Assembly: GCA_022419385.1 (NCBI GenBank)
Contig: JAJUBI010000001.1
Location: 1,426,001-1,490,000, forward strand
Length of the DNA stretch: 64,000 bases
Source of the DNA: Paraconiothyrium sp. Pb-2020
Taxonomy: Eukaryota; Ascomycota; Dothideomycetes; Pleosporales; Didymosphaeriaceae
Direction: 5' to 3'
Below, piece after piece: positions 33,281-43,535 of this stretch; position 1 is the stretch's first letter, and each line of letters opens with the position of its first letter. The position numbers and the translations under genes are program-made. Below the pieces are notes generated by a model, which made no database searches, was not told the origin of the DNA, and was given only the letters and a program-made list of their open reading frames with translations.

Positions 33281-34889
33281 TGTAGATGAGTATCCGCGTC
33301 TTCGTCTAGACCACTGGAGAGTGCTCCGGAGTAGTGAAGGATGATCTGGGGGAGCTTCCCGTTCTTGAATGAAGTATGCTCGCGGGATGTGCCTTGATGC
33401 ACATATGGGAGTAAAGATGATATTAATACCTGATCGAATCAGCCATGATGTCCATCGATAAGCCAGCATCTCCGTTGAGCATCTCAGATGTGCTCAGAAG
33501 ATTTCCGCGGCGTAGATCCTCCCCCATACAATAGCCCCGGTCCCGCAGCAATGCCGTACCATAGCCTAACCTGGATCCACAAAACGAGCCCGGACAGGCG
33601 CCCTCCCCAGTCTACCACCATCTCCTTCGGGCCCGCTAGAACGGTGGCTGCGACCTGGATGAAGCGGGTGGCTGTTTGGTGAGCTTCTGATCCCAGACGT
33701 GCCGGGGTGGCGGGCACTGAGATTCGCATGCTGGGCACCATCTGCCCCAAAAGCAAGCAGAGCAGGAGATAGGCGTCTCTATTGGCCCAAGAGGCGCAAG
33801 CTGAATGCTGATCCCCTTATCTGCCGCATCGGGTAGTGGCATGGTGGCGCGCATTTTCTGTGGGCCTTATCAACACGACACACTGCTCATCTATAAAGAC
33901 AGTCCTGCTTTTCCGCGGTGTTGCGATGCTCGAGCTCTTGCTGAGGTACTAACATGCGATCCCGAATCAATGGCACATCCGTTCGGAGGCGTTGTAGGCA
34001 CTCTGTCCTTATCTTCACCCAACCAAATCGGACGATAGCCAAGGAGTGAATGTTGGGCTGTCATTGGCAGTCACGGCTTATCCAAAAGTCTTACGTGAAA
34101 GAAGCTTTTCGAAGTGTCGCCCTGTCACCCAGGTACCCTCAGCCATCGCATTCGGGACGAGCGATGTCATCGCTTGGTGTTGAACAGTCCATCGTCTTGG
34201 TTCGGTGCCTGGCAACGTCGTTATCAGGGTGGGATTTAGCTCCCGTCGTAGCGCGGGATGATCAATCGTTTTGGCCTTATCTCTCCACTCAAGTAAGCAT
34301 CCAATTAGACGCACTTCCACTGTCCGAGGAGAAGCGCGCTCGTCACGTGATATGTGTCCCAAACTGTCGCGTCTGCGAGACACTGTTACACGCACCCCGA
34401 TAGACCATCGAGGCCACGTACCCAAGACGTCGGGGCGCACGGTAAACGATTCTCGATGCACGTTGCGGAACGGACCGATGCAGGGAAGAGTGACAGAACA
34501 CGAAGAGCGACGAAATGACGGGACGAATAAGAGTAACGGAGCCTTAAAGTAGCATTGACGGTGCTTCGAATTTGATAACACATCATATCTGCTCGTCTTG
34601 CGTTCGCGATGCCTCAATTCTTCTGAAACTCCAGAGCGACCCATTACCCAACAGGACCGAAGTCATCATCATGTGGTCCGAAAAAGCCTTTTGCCACAAA
34701 AGCCCACCCAATGTGTTGCCGCGCTGTATACAAAGGCCTGATGGACGCCCAGCTTCACCGATAATGAAATACACACATGACGAAGTGGCGATATCGCTGC
34801 AGCTGCTTCATTTTTGCATCGCTCGCTGAAATGCTCGAGATAAAGAAATTCGTGACGCGTTTCGAGGGGGAAGGGAAGTAAAGGGTTCG
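33281..34889. other. Upstream region of the nitrate permease, 1.6 kb
   Basis: It also holds the 3' flank of the methyltransferase gene. Frames at 33,484-33,756, 34,078-34,644 and 34,271-34,552 overlap on opposite strands and show no resemblance. Candidate GATA elements are listed separately. Confidence 0.45.
33456..33461 (+). promoter_or_regulatory. Candidate AreA/GATA element upstream of the nitrate permease
   Basis: CGATAA (HGATAR) lies 176 bp before the permease start; a second match (AGATAA on the minus strand) is at 33817-33822. AreA control of nitrate permeases is well known in ascomycetes. The motif alone is weak evidence. Confidence 0.3.
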
Positions 34890-36403
34890 TTACGAGGCGG
34901 GTTGAGGGGGGTGGGGGTTCGGATCATCGGGTGCAGGGTTTGGAGCAACCACCTCATCCTCGTATGGTTTTCGTCCCCAGACCACGTAGCTAAACTGTCA
35001 GTGAGAGCAACACGCATGGCAAAAGATCTTACTTACATCTTGTGGTAGCCGTGGACAGCACGATTCGAGATGGATTTCCGAACGTTGACTAGGTAGACCT
35101 CAATCTCATCCTTGGTCCAACCCAGTGCTCTCGTGAACATGAACAGGCTCCATGCCTGGATGCCTTCGATGTAATTCTCCTCGTTGAACTTTCCAAGCAT
35201 CTTGAATTGTGGGTCTTTAGGCCAACCGTTGATGGGCAGTTTGAAAACTTCTTCATGGACATCAACAAAGCCTGCTTGTTCATACCAGCGCTTCAATTTG
35301 TTACCAATGCGCATAGGCTTGCCTAGTTTCATGGCGGCATCGTCTTGAGTCTTGACCCATAGGGAGAAAGGATAGTTCTGCGGCATGGTTCCATCATCGC
35401 AGTACACGGTCGGCATGATGTCTTGTGACTCCATCCATCCGCCAGGCTTGAGCGAGCGAAAGCCCTTGGCAATGATTACTCGAAAGTCCTCGAAGCAACC
35501 GAGGAGAAGGCGAGTGTGAATGTAGTCCTGGGGCTCCACCATCCAATCTTCCTCGTTGGCGTCGTCGATGATGAATTTGACATTGTTGGGGACCCTGAGC
35601 AGTCAGAAACGATGTGCTAAGGTTTGCTGCATGCTACTCACCACTCTGGCTGGATGGGCGACAGGTCGGTCCCGATTACCTATCAAGAGTTAGCGAAGGC
35701 TCGGAGGATGATTTGCACGCGACTCACCAACGCCTGCGGGAACTCGTTGCCTGTCAACATTAGCACCAGTCTCCATAGAAGGGGCAAGCCCAACGTACCC
35801 ATCTCGATAGCCCATTTACCTGTGCCACAGCCGATATCGAGAATCCTCCGTGGATCCTGGAGCGGTGCAAAGTAGTTCCTGAACTTGAACACCACCTTCC
35901 ATATCTCGTGCTGCGTGTCCATGCGATCATTTTCGAGCTGCACACGGATGGTCAGCAAAGAGGGGCCAGCTGTGCTCGTGGCGGGGTGTTGCGATGGGTA
36001 CCTGATCGTTGGGGAACGGGTATACTGTCGCACAGTCAGTGGCGCGTTCCTGGACGATGCGCGAATGGAGAATGCTTACAGCCTGGCTTGTAGCGGTGGT
36101 AAGTCCTGCCATGCTCGCGGACATAGTCGAAGATGCTCTGATTGACCGACTTTGTGCTCCTGCTCAGCGTCAGCACGGCCAATTGAGCAATCTGGACGAG
36201 GGACGACCGACGTGTCACAGCTCTGCGCTCCATCCGAGGGGTCGGACTGCACAGGTACCGTCAAGTTAGCAGGAGTCGCAGCATCGCAACGAGGCTGGCG
36301 GGCGGCCTTCACGTACGTCGGGCTCGATAATGTCGCGCGGGCTCTGGGGCTCCGACGAGGGGGGGCTCGTGTCGCGCGAAGGCAGCGGAATGGTCAGCGA
36401 CAT
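34890..36403 (-). CDS. LaeA/UMTA-like SAM-dependent methyltransferase
   Basis: Methyltransferases of this group include LaeA, a regulator of secondary metabolism, and many paralogues of unknown target. I reconstruct nine exons: 36403-36317, 36246-36212, 36159-36080, 36024-36002, 35937-35799, 35750-35728, 35679-35642, 35594-35037 and 34989-34890, giving 360 residues. Joined blocks are SIFDYVREHGRTYHRYKPG-LYPFPNDQ-LENDRMDTQHEIW, motif I ILDIGCGTGKWAIEMG (~107-122), NEFPQALVIGTDLSPIQPEW, VPNNVKFIIDDANEEDW, DYIHTRLLLGCF, GFRSLKPGGWMESQD and IYVVWGRKPYEDE. Exons 4-9 are firm. The first two introns are less sure: intron 2 needs a weak GTCGGT donor. No biosynthetic cluster lies beside it. Confidence 0.87.
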
Positions 36404-37214
36404 GTCTGGCCTTTTCCAAGGCTGAAGCTTTGCTGCGCGCTGCGTGTTTCTGTGTCGGGCTCGAGGAGGAGGCAAACCACGCTGCTGGGTGGAGCCAGAA
36501 CCACGGAAGGCGCCTGGGGCGCTCCTTCCCGAAGGAGCGACCACGGAACCGTTCCAGCTCGCTAAATTGCTTGCTTCGGGCGAACTGCCAGAGAACACCA
36601 CCAAAAGCGTCCTGCCCTCGTGTGATGCGCCGTCGACTGCTCCTCGTCGTGCGCACGTCGCCGCGAGGGGGACTGTTGTTGCGGGCCACCGCATCCCCGC
36701 CGGTGGCATCTGGCCGTCGCCCGGCCCTTTGGTGGCGCACCTTCTACGTGTCTTCGACCCCCTCCCGGGAGAGACGGTGCGAGAGCCTGCATGCGCCCAC
36801 CTCGACGGCTCCCGCTGTCTGGTCCGCCGAAGCTTAGTCTGACGTGGCAGCTTGCCAGGCACTCCGTCCGCACACTCGCTGCCAGTAACGACCACGATGA
36901 GATGCGAAGAGAGCGAAGAGTACAGTGCCGCGCCTCGGCAAGCAGCGCGTCAATGACTCGTGCGCTCAGCAGAACTACGCGGGCAATCCGCAGTCTCATT
37001 GGTGATTTTATTGTAAACACCACTTCGAGCTCCGCATCGCTCAGATCAGACATGCCAACGTTCTTAGCCATGACACAATGATCCCGAAGCACAGCCCGAA
37101 TAACATCCACTTCTACGTAGGTTCCATTCATTCGCATGTCGTTAAGTCGTCATCATTAGCTACGCCATAGGGCCCATGCTCAACATCTCCCCATATCGCT
37201 TCGCCCGCATACGT
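36404..37214. other. Intergenic region methyltransferase/CON-10-like gene
   Basis: Strongly GC-rich at 36,400-36,850, so long frames stay open on both strands by chance (36,266-36,895 minus, 36,444-36,842 plus). No resemblance seen. Presumably the methyltransferase promoter plus a 3' UTR. Confidence 0.45.
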
Positions 37215-37641
37215 TTACTTCTCATGAGCAGCATGTCCGCCCTTCTCACCAAGCTCCTGCGCCAATTTGCTGCCCGCCTTGAATGTGCCGTCGGGGTTAC
37301 GCTGTGCGCTCGGTCAGCCAAATCCTACATTCTAGCGATAGAGGTAAGAACGCACGCCATCCTGCTCGACAGCCTCCTTCTCGAGGGCATGCTCATGAGC
37401 TACATGGCCGCCCTTAGCACCTAGCTCCTTTGCGAGCTCGGAGCCCTTGGTGAAAGTGCCATCGGGGTTGCGGTCGGAGTGGTCCTAGGAGCGTTGTTAG
37501 CGTTGTTCTAGTAATGTGACTTGAAATGCAAACCTCAGCATGGTTGTTGGAGCCGTGAGAGGCATGACCGCCCTTGGCTGCGATCTCGCGGAGCTCGTCC
37601 TTGGGAAGATTGGCAAAGTTTGCGGGGTTGGAGTCGGCCAT
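37215..37641 (-). CDS. CON-10-like stress/conidiation protein with three KGG repeats
   Basis: Small hydrophilic KGG-motif proteins (fungal CON-10, bacterial general stress proteins) accumulate during conidiation and stress; their biochemical role is unknown. Exons 37641-37534, 37484-37356 and 37301-37215 join through introns of 49 and 54 bp, both phase 0, giving 107 residues. Each exon carries one repeat: LREIAAKGGHASHG, then RNPDGTFTKGSELAKELGAKGGHVAHEH, then RNPDGTFKAGSKLAQELGEKGGHAAHEK (split here only for description). No signal peptide or membrane segment. The start MADSNPANFANLPKDEL matches the family. It is divergent from UNG1, with 566 bp between. Confidence 0.9.
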
Positions 37642-38207
37642 GTTCGACGAACGAGATGTTGTGTCTGAATCTGTAAGTTGATGGAGATGGATGTGACTTA
37701 GTTGTCGTGCAGATGGGAAAACTTCTAGGTGAGAGAAAAGGCCGGCTTTATATCTTCACTTGCTTGCTCTGCTGGTCTTCTGACGTTATGTTGCCTGCAG
37801 AAGCAGCAGACACGCCCGTGTCTCAGAGCAACAAGCAAACAACTCAGCAAGGACATGTGCATGCCGATCAGGCAATCTGCAGCATGCCATTTGCTGTTCA
37901 TGCGCACGTTCTGGACCCATCTCGATGCCCCCTCAATGCTGCCTTGTCGCTTCCCTGTAACGAGGGAAGCCGTTGCTAAATGACATCATCCTACGCGACG
38001 CGAGATCACGTAATCACGTGCAACGCGTGGTCACCGCGTTGGATGATCATGACTCGCGTTGACCGGCGGGCTCATCTCCGCCTTACCCCAGCCCCCAGAT
38101 CCTCTATACGCGTCTGCCTGTTCATCCAGCGCGTCTACTCCACTTAGATTACTGCTCATGCACCTCTCTGCTCAATTGCTCGTCTCGCCACTATCGCCAC
38201 CGCAAAC
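37642..38207. other. Bidirectional promoter region CON-10-like/UNG1
   Basis: 566 bp with several CG-rich short motifs (ACGCGACGCGAG at ~37,993, TCACGTAATCACGTG at ~38,006) and two ACGCGT hexamers on the UNG1 side. No reliable coding sequence. Confidence 0.5.
38023..38113 (+). promoter_or_regulatory. Two MCB-like ACGCGT hexamers upstream of UNG1
   Basis: ACGCGT at 38023-38028 and 38108-38113, 95-185 bp before the start codon. In budding yeast this element binds MBF and gives G1/S expression of DNA-synthesis and repair genes. The same hexamer also occurs elsewhere in the window, so only the pairing is suggestive. Confidence 0.35.
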
Positions 38208-39245
38208 ATGAGTCTCAAGCGCAAGGCCGCCGACGCCGCTACCGACGCAGCAAAGAAAACGAAGGTCAATGGCAGCATCACGTCATTCTTTGGCGCGCCC
38301 AAGCCCAAGGCGGGCGCGACGGCCGCAGCAAAATTCGACAAGGACGCGTGGGTTGCGAAGCTCACGGATGAGCAGAAGGAGTTGCTGAAGCTTGAGATTG
38401 ACACGCTGCATGAGAGCTGGCTGCCGCACCTGAAGGATGTCCTGCTCAGTCCAACATTTCTCGGCTTGAAGCGTTTCTTGAAGCAGGAACTCGAGAGTGG
38501 GAAGACGGTGTATCCGCCCATGAAGGACGTCTATTCGTGGTATGCCCTTAGACGATGCATCTGTGACTTCTCGTCACGCCTTATCCAACGACGCAATGCT
38601 AATTGGACACGCACAGGTCGCGTCACACGCCGCTCAACACCGTCAAGGCAGTCATCACCGGCCAGGACCCCTACCACAATCCCAACCAAGCCCATGGCCT
38701 CTGCTTCTCTGTCCGCCCGCCTACGCCCGCCCCACCCTCGCTCAAAAACATATACACAGCTCTCAAAAAGGACTACCCGGAGTTCAAGGAGCCGCCAAAC
38801 AGGGGCGGTCTGCTGACACCGTGGGCTGACCGCGGCGTGTTGATGTTGAACACGTGTCTCACAGTGCGGAGAAACGAGGCCAATTCGCACTCCGGCAAGG
38901 GATGGGAGCTGCTTACGCAAAAGGTGGTTGATACTGTGGCCAAGGTGCGGACGAATGGAGTGGTGTTCTTGGCGTGGGGCTCGCCGGCGCAACAGAGAGT
39001 CAAGGATGTAGAGAAGGTTTACAAGGAGAGGCATCTCATTCTGAAAAGTGTGCATCCTAGTCCGCTAGCTGCGCACAAGGGCTTTGTAAGTAATAGCCTG
39101 CAATGTATCGGGTCTCAGAGCTAATGGTGTGTAGTTTGATTGCGGACATTTCAAGAAGGCAAACGAGTGGCTGCAGGCGAAGTATGGGAAGGATGAAGGC
39201 ATCAATTGGAATCTCGATGTCGACCCAGAGGAGGCAGGTGTCTAG
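38208..39245 (+). CDS. ung1: Uracil-DNA glycosylase (UNG family 1)
   Basis: It removes uracil from DNA to begin base-excision repair. Exons 38208-38539, 38617-39085 and 39135-39245 join through introns of 77 bp (phase 2) and 49 bp (phase 0), giving 303 residues. The N-terminus (MSLKRKAADA..KKTKVNGSITSFFGAPK) is basic with a SITSFF segment at 23-28 resembling a PCNA-interaction motif and likely a nuclear signal. Catalytic loop GQDPYH (126-131), uracil-binding GLLTPWADRGVLMLNTCLTVR and the leucine-loop HPSPLAAHKGF (257-267) are intact. The last exon adds FDCGHFKKANEWL as in the family. Confidence 0.95.
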
Positions 39246-40447
39246 GCTACGACAAGCTGCCCGTTCCATTGTCTTCGATGTCTTCGTATGACTTTGTATG
39301 GTCGGCACCTCGCGGTCGAAAAGAACAGTGATATAAGTTAGCGTCCAAAACTGGGTCCAGGCGTAGGATAGGCGTTTGGAAATAGACATCATGGTACTCG
39401 CAATATGCTGCGATATATATTTGGGCAGTTGTTCCCGCACTCTAAACCTACATGAACTACCATAGGGCAGTAGAAGAAGATATATCCTGTCGGGACAAGG
39501 TAACTCTCCCTCCCATCTGCCGCCCTCGGCCCCTCTCTCGACCAAGTTGTTGTCAATACCAATATCGAACATATCGAGGTTTGGACCTTGAACTGGGGTG
39601 TTAAACGCTCTCGTACTTCGTTGAAGATCTGGATAGCGGCAGCCGCTCACTACAGGTGATCGCGTCATTTTACTACACGGTACATATTCTATGACTCCTT
39701 GCCTGATAATGTGCTTCCACCCATTGACGACTCACCTGGACCTTGCCATACGACATCCTTTTCGTAAACTATGGATCTAATTCCCAACGCGGTACATCGC
39801 CTCAACGTCTACTCCATACAACGCATACCAAGCAGCTGCTCAGGGACTTCGCCAAGTTTAGGCAGCACCGTGGTCGCCTCAACTAACTCAGCTAGAATGT
39901 GGATGTGAGATGTTCAGGGCTCATCGTGGTCTTATTCTGGACGCCGGCCGCATGGCCAAAAAACCCGTTCTTTGGGCGCGAAAGAAATTTGGATAGCTTT
40001 GAAACATCGCTTCGCAGATTACACATGAACAGGCAAGACAGGCTCAATGTTGAATAGAACAATGCTGCATGCTGTATGCTGTATGCGGCGTACTGAGGTT
40101 TGGGCGGTTGAGCTGCACGAAGTGGCTCGTCTGCGAGTGTCCAAACCACCCCAAAAGGTGTTTCGGCCTGTGGGTATCTACGTCGACCGCCTCAGGCCTG
40201 GTCCGCCGCCCAAGATGGTGTACAGGTCAACGGCCAAGGATTCTCATACCTGAGCGGCTCCAGTCTTTGGTACTGAATGATCCAGGAGAGTCGCAGCTGG
40301 AAGAGGCAATTAGTTAAGCGACAGCAAGCAGCGGCGAGGTCCTGGGTTTAACTGATCAATACTGTATGTACACATTCTCATCGCCATACGTGAACTACGC
40401 TGTTATGAACGTTCCACACGATAGTCGGCATCTTCCCACTGTTAAAC
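39246..40447. other. Intergenic between convergent genes, no gene recognised
   Basis: A minus-strand frame at 39057-39668 overlaps UNG1 and has no resemblance. The sequence at 39,300-40,400 is unremarkable apart from short direct repeats such as ATGCTGTATGCTGTATGC at ~40,072. Confidence 0.45.
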
Positions 40448-42266
40448 TCACGGGTTCGCAGTGACATTTCGTTGTTCTGCCATGATCTCCCCTTCAATGC
40501 GCAACTTCCTCGCCTCCTCAGCCTCACTACTGACGTCTCCAAAAACCGCGTCCATCTGCTCCAACGTCCTTCCCATCGTTTCAGGGACACAGAAGAACGT
40601 GAATACGAACGCAAGCAGGCAGAAGACTGCGAAGAACGTGTACGCTCCGTATCCGGTGTTTTGTACTAGTGGAGGGGTGATCAAACCCTGCATCACGTCA
40701 GTATCCCACTCTAGAGTGCAGAAGAAGAGATATTAGGGTATAACTCACAATGATGAAATTGTTAAGCCAGTTCGAGCACGTAGACAATGCAACGCCCTTG
40801 GCCCTCAACGAGCTTGGGAAAATCTCTGACGGCATAGCCCATGGCACAGGGCCCCACGTCGCGCCAAAACTGAACATGTAGAAGAAGAGGAAGGCGACGG
40901 CAACCCAACCTTCGGTCTTGTAGTCTGTCCAGGCGTGCCCGAATTTCCCGACCAGGATGGCGATGATCAGGTGCGCGATGAACATGAGGGCTGCGCCGAC
41001 GAGGAGAAGGGGGCGACGGCCGAAACGATCCATCGTCCAAAGAGAGGTCACGACACCGATAAGCTGCGTGCAGTTTATGATGCCGGAGAGGAGGAGCTGC
41101 ATTTCGTAATCTTGGCCGAGGGTTTTGAAGAGGGAGGGAGAATAGTAGATCAATGCGTTGATGCCCACGAACTGTTGGAAGAACATGATGCCTACGCCTA
41201 CGACTGTTCTTCGCCAGCATCCGTGCCTGAAGCAGTCACCCCAAGCAGCGATCTCGAGCTTGATGCGGTTCGCCCTCGTATTTTCTTGCAGCTGCGGATG
41301 CTTCTCGGCGTTGACCTCCTTTGTGAAGGCAACCTCGGCCCTGATCTCGCACCACTCTTGGAGTACGCGGGAGTCACTCTCTGGTAGACGTCTAAGTTGC
41401 GAGAGGACTTGTAGTGCTTCCTTATCGCGACCTTTGGAGGATAGCCAGCGAGGCGAGTATGGTAGGAACATAATACCAAGTCCAAGAACAACACCGGGAA
41501 TCATTTGGATGAGGAAGGGAAGACGCCACGACCATTCGCTAGACATGTAGCGCGTACCGTATGTTGTCCAGAAGGCGACTACAATACCGAACACAATGCT
41601 GAACTCCTGGAGGACAAGAAGCGCGCCACGGATCTCCGGAGGCGCAATCTCAGAAATGTACAGGGGAGAGATGGTAGCAAGCATGCCGATGCCTACACCA
41701 CCGATCAAGCGACCGACAGTGAGCATTGCATACTCCTGCGCCGCGGTTTGGAGAATGCTTCCTACGGTGAAGACAATGACTGCGACGACAATCGAGCGCT
41801 TCCTTGATAGTCTGTCCGCAAGATAGCCGGCGAACAAGGCTCCGAGAAGAGCACCTAATTCTAGCATAGCAGTCATAAGGCCCTTCCAGAAGCCAGCGCC
41901 AGAAGCAGTCTCGGACACGCGCGGAAAACGATTGAGGAATTGGTCCATGACAAGTGTGACGGATATGACACCCTGGCTAAAATGCTGTTAGCGATTGCAA
42001 TGCTCAAATCTTGAGGACTTACTCATATCCAAACAGCAGGCCACCTATGGTGGCAAAGAGTGCACACAAAGCAACATAGTAGTTGCTGAAGAGCCCTTTG
42101 AAGCCTACAACAAGTAAACGAACTGAACGCCCCACATCTGTGATGATCACAAACCACTTGGCCCATAAGGCTCCCGCGTCGTCCACGCTCGCCCTGCCGA
42201 GTGCATACCGGCAGTCTCTTGGTGTCGCTCTTCGGGAATAACGTCGACTGTGTCGAACTTCTCCAT
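40448..42266 (-). CDS. MFS hexose transporter (sugar porter family)
   Basis: A monosaccharide transporter of the plasma membrane. Exons 42266-42209, 42104-42023, 41976-40749 and 40687-40448 join through introns of 104, 46 and 61 bp (phases 1, 2, 0), giving 535 residues. The joins create ETAGFKGLFSNYYVALCALF, GGLLFGYDQGVISVTLVMDQF and NWLNNFIIGLITPPLVQNTGYG, all normal in the family. Further motifs are DRLSRKRSI, GRLIGGVGIGMLA, SPRWLSSKGRDKEAL, FQQFVGINALIYYSPSLF, DRFGRRPLL, GPVPWAMPSEIFPSSLRAKG and PETMGRTLEQMDAVFG. It resembles fungal high-affinity glucose or related hexose permeases. Substrate is inferred only. Confidence 0.92.
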
Positions 42267-42904
42267 TGTTGCAAGTACACAAGCGGTGTGGGAATATCTT
42301 AGTTCCAAGCACTCTCCGTCGCCGAAGTGTGCATTGTGTCGGGGTAGTTGATGAGCCTTATATGCAAAAATCTTCGGCCATTAATTGCGGAGGTGGAGAC
42401 GGTCTTACCTAGGTAGCGCAAGTGCCCGCAACGCCCCAATTGAACGACCAATTCACGTCCTACAAGCCATCGACTCCAGGGGGGAATTGCCAAAATACTG
42501 GGATAGATGCAAGGCGTGCCAAGTGTGAACACTAGATCGCGTGTAATCGGTCCGCTTCGGTTGGTCGGGCGTTGCAGCTGGAGTGGGCCTTTGCGATGGT
42601 CACGAGGCAGCAACGTACAATGTATCCACTTGCCGACGAGCAACGAACTTTCCAGCTGTTGCGGGTCTATTCGAAGTTGTCTGTTGCTGGTGGGGCTCAC
42701 GTTCTATGGCGCTCCGGACCTGAATGTCTTGGAACAACGGCAGCCTTTCCTCGCCATCGACTCCGCAGCCACACGTAACTCGGATGCCAATAGTTTGATC
42801 ACCTCGAGCAAGCTGGTGCCAACTAACTTAGCTCCTTCTTTTGCTGAGACTTTTACATGAGCAATGCTCCGTTCGCAATATGTACAAGATGACGTCACCC
42901 ACAG

Positions 42905-42922
42905 CAAAGACCGCGGTCTTTG
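42905..42922. promoter_or_regulatory. 18-bp perfect palindrome centred on CCGCGG
   Basis: CAAAGACCGCGGTCTTTG equals its own reverse complement. Zn2Cys6 regulators bind CGG/CCG half-sites as dimers, so it may be an operator, about 640 bp before the transporter start. This is inference from symmetry only. Confidence 0.35.
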
Positions 42923-43329
42923 ACCTCCTCCCGCGTTCCCCAGTCTTCCCCAGCTTTCTCTCCGCGTCTCGTCTCGGGGCGTAAACCGCGCTCCGTTCCT
43001 GTTGCCCCTAAACCTTGCGCTGTCGAGCTGTGCCCAATCCTCGGGGGTCTTTCCTGTGCGGCTCAATAAGCAAACCGTACCGGCGGGACTAACCGTTTTA
43101 GGATCCAGACAGGAAAATGCCCCCGTTCTTGGCGCTTCTTGAGGATCAAATTTCCAAGGTTCCAAGTCAAGGCTAGCCCACGTTCAGGGGACCGTGACGA
43201 TGCTAAACTTTGGCATCGTCAATCTGACTTGATACGCAGCCTCAGTTGGCTGAGAACTCGTCGTTCGTAATGATCCCTACACGATCATGTCTCCAGGCTG
43301 CACATTCGATCGAGTTTTCCTCACAGAGT

Positions 43330-43445
43330 GCAGGACTGCGCAATATATGTTGATAGACTTAGTACTATAGTATTACTTTCTAATAAGGATTTTACTAACT
43401 TAAACTATAATATATATAATATAAACCTATTTATTATTATCCTAA
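43330..43445. other. AT-rich patch
   Basis: A stretch dominated by TAT/ATA combinations in an otherwise GC-balanced region, consistent with RIP-mutated or decayed repeat DNA at the border of the following pseudogene. Confidence 0.5.
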
Positions 43446-43535
43446 AGACCTGCCTGTGTTTAGCGGACACGAAGCATGTTCATCTGAGAGAACAATTCTT
43501 CGAAACCGCAAATCGCAAAGTCCAACGCAGTAACA

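Larger units (their letters stand above)
42267..43535. other. Upstream region of the hexose transporter, turning AT-rich
   Basis: 42,300-43,300 is of normal composition with overlapping spurious frames; 43,330-43,445 is strongly AT-rich (mostly TA/TAT runs), marking the edge of the decayed region that follows. Confidence 0.5.

Noticed and set aside
33281..33520. NirA-like site (TTCCGCGG) upstream of the nitrate permease
   Set aside because: One mismatch from the published CTCCGHGG consensus and only one copy; not strong enough to list.
34078..34644. 188-codon minus-strand frame
   Set aside because: Overlapped by open frames on the plus strand, Arg/Ser-rich, no resemblance, no splice context.
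36266..36895. 209-codon minus-strand frame containing the methyltransferase start
   Set aside because: Only its last part (from 36403) is coding, as exon 1 of the methyltransferase; the rest is chance openness in GC-rich DNA.
39057..39668. 203-codon minus-strand frame antisense to the UNG1 end
   Set aside because: No resemblance and overlaps a firmly identified gene on the other strand.
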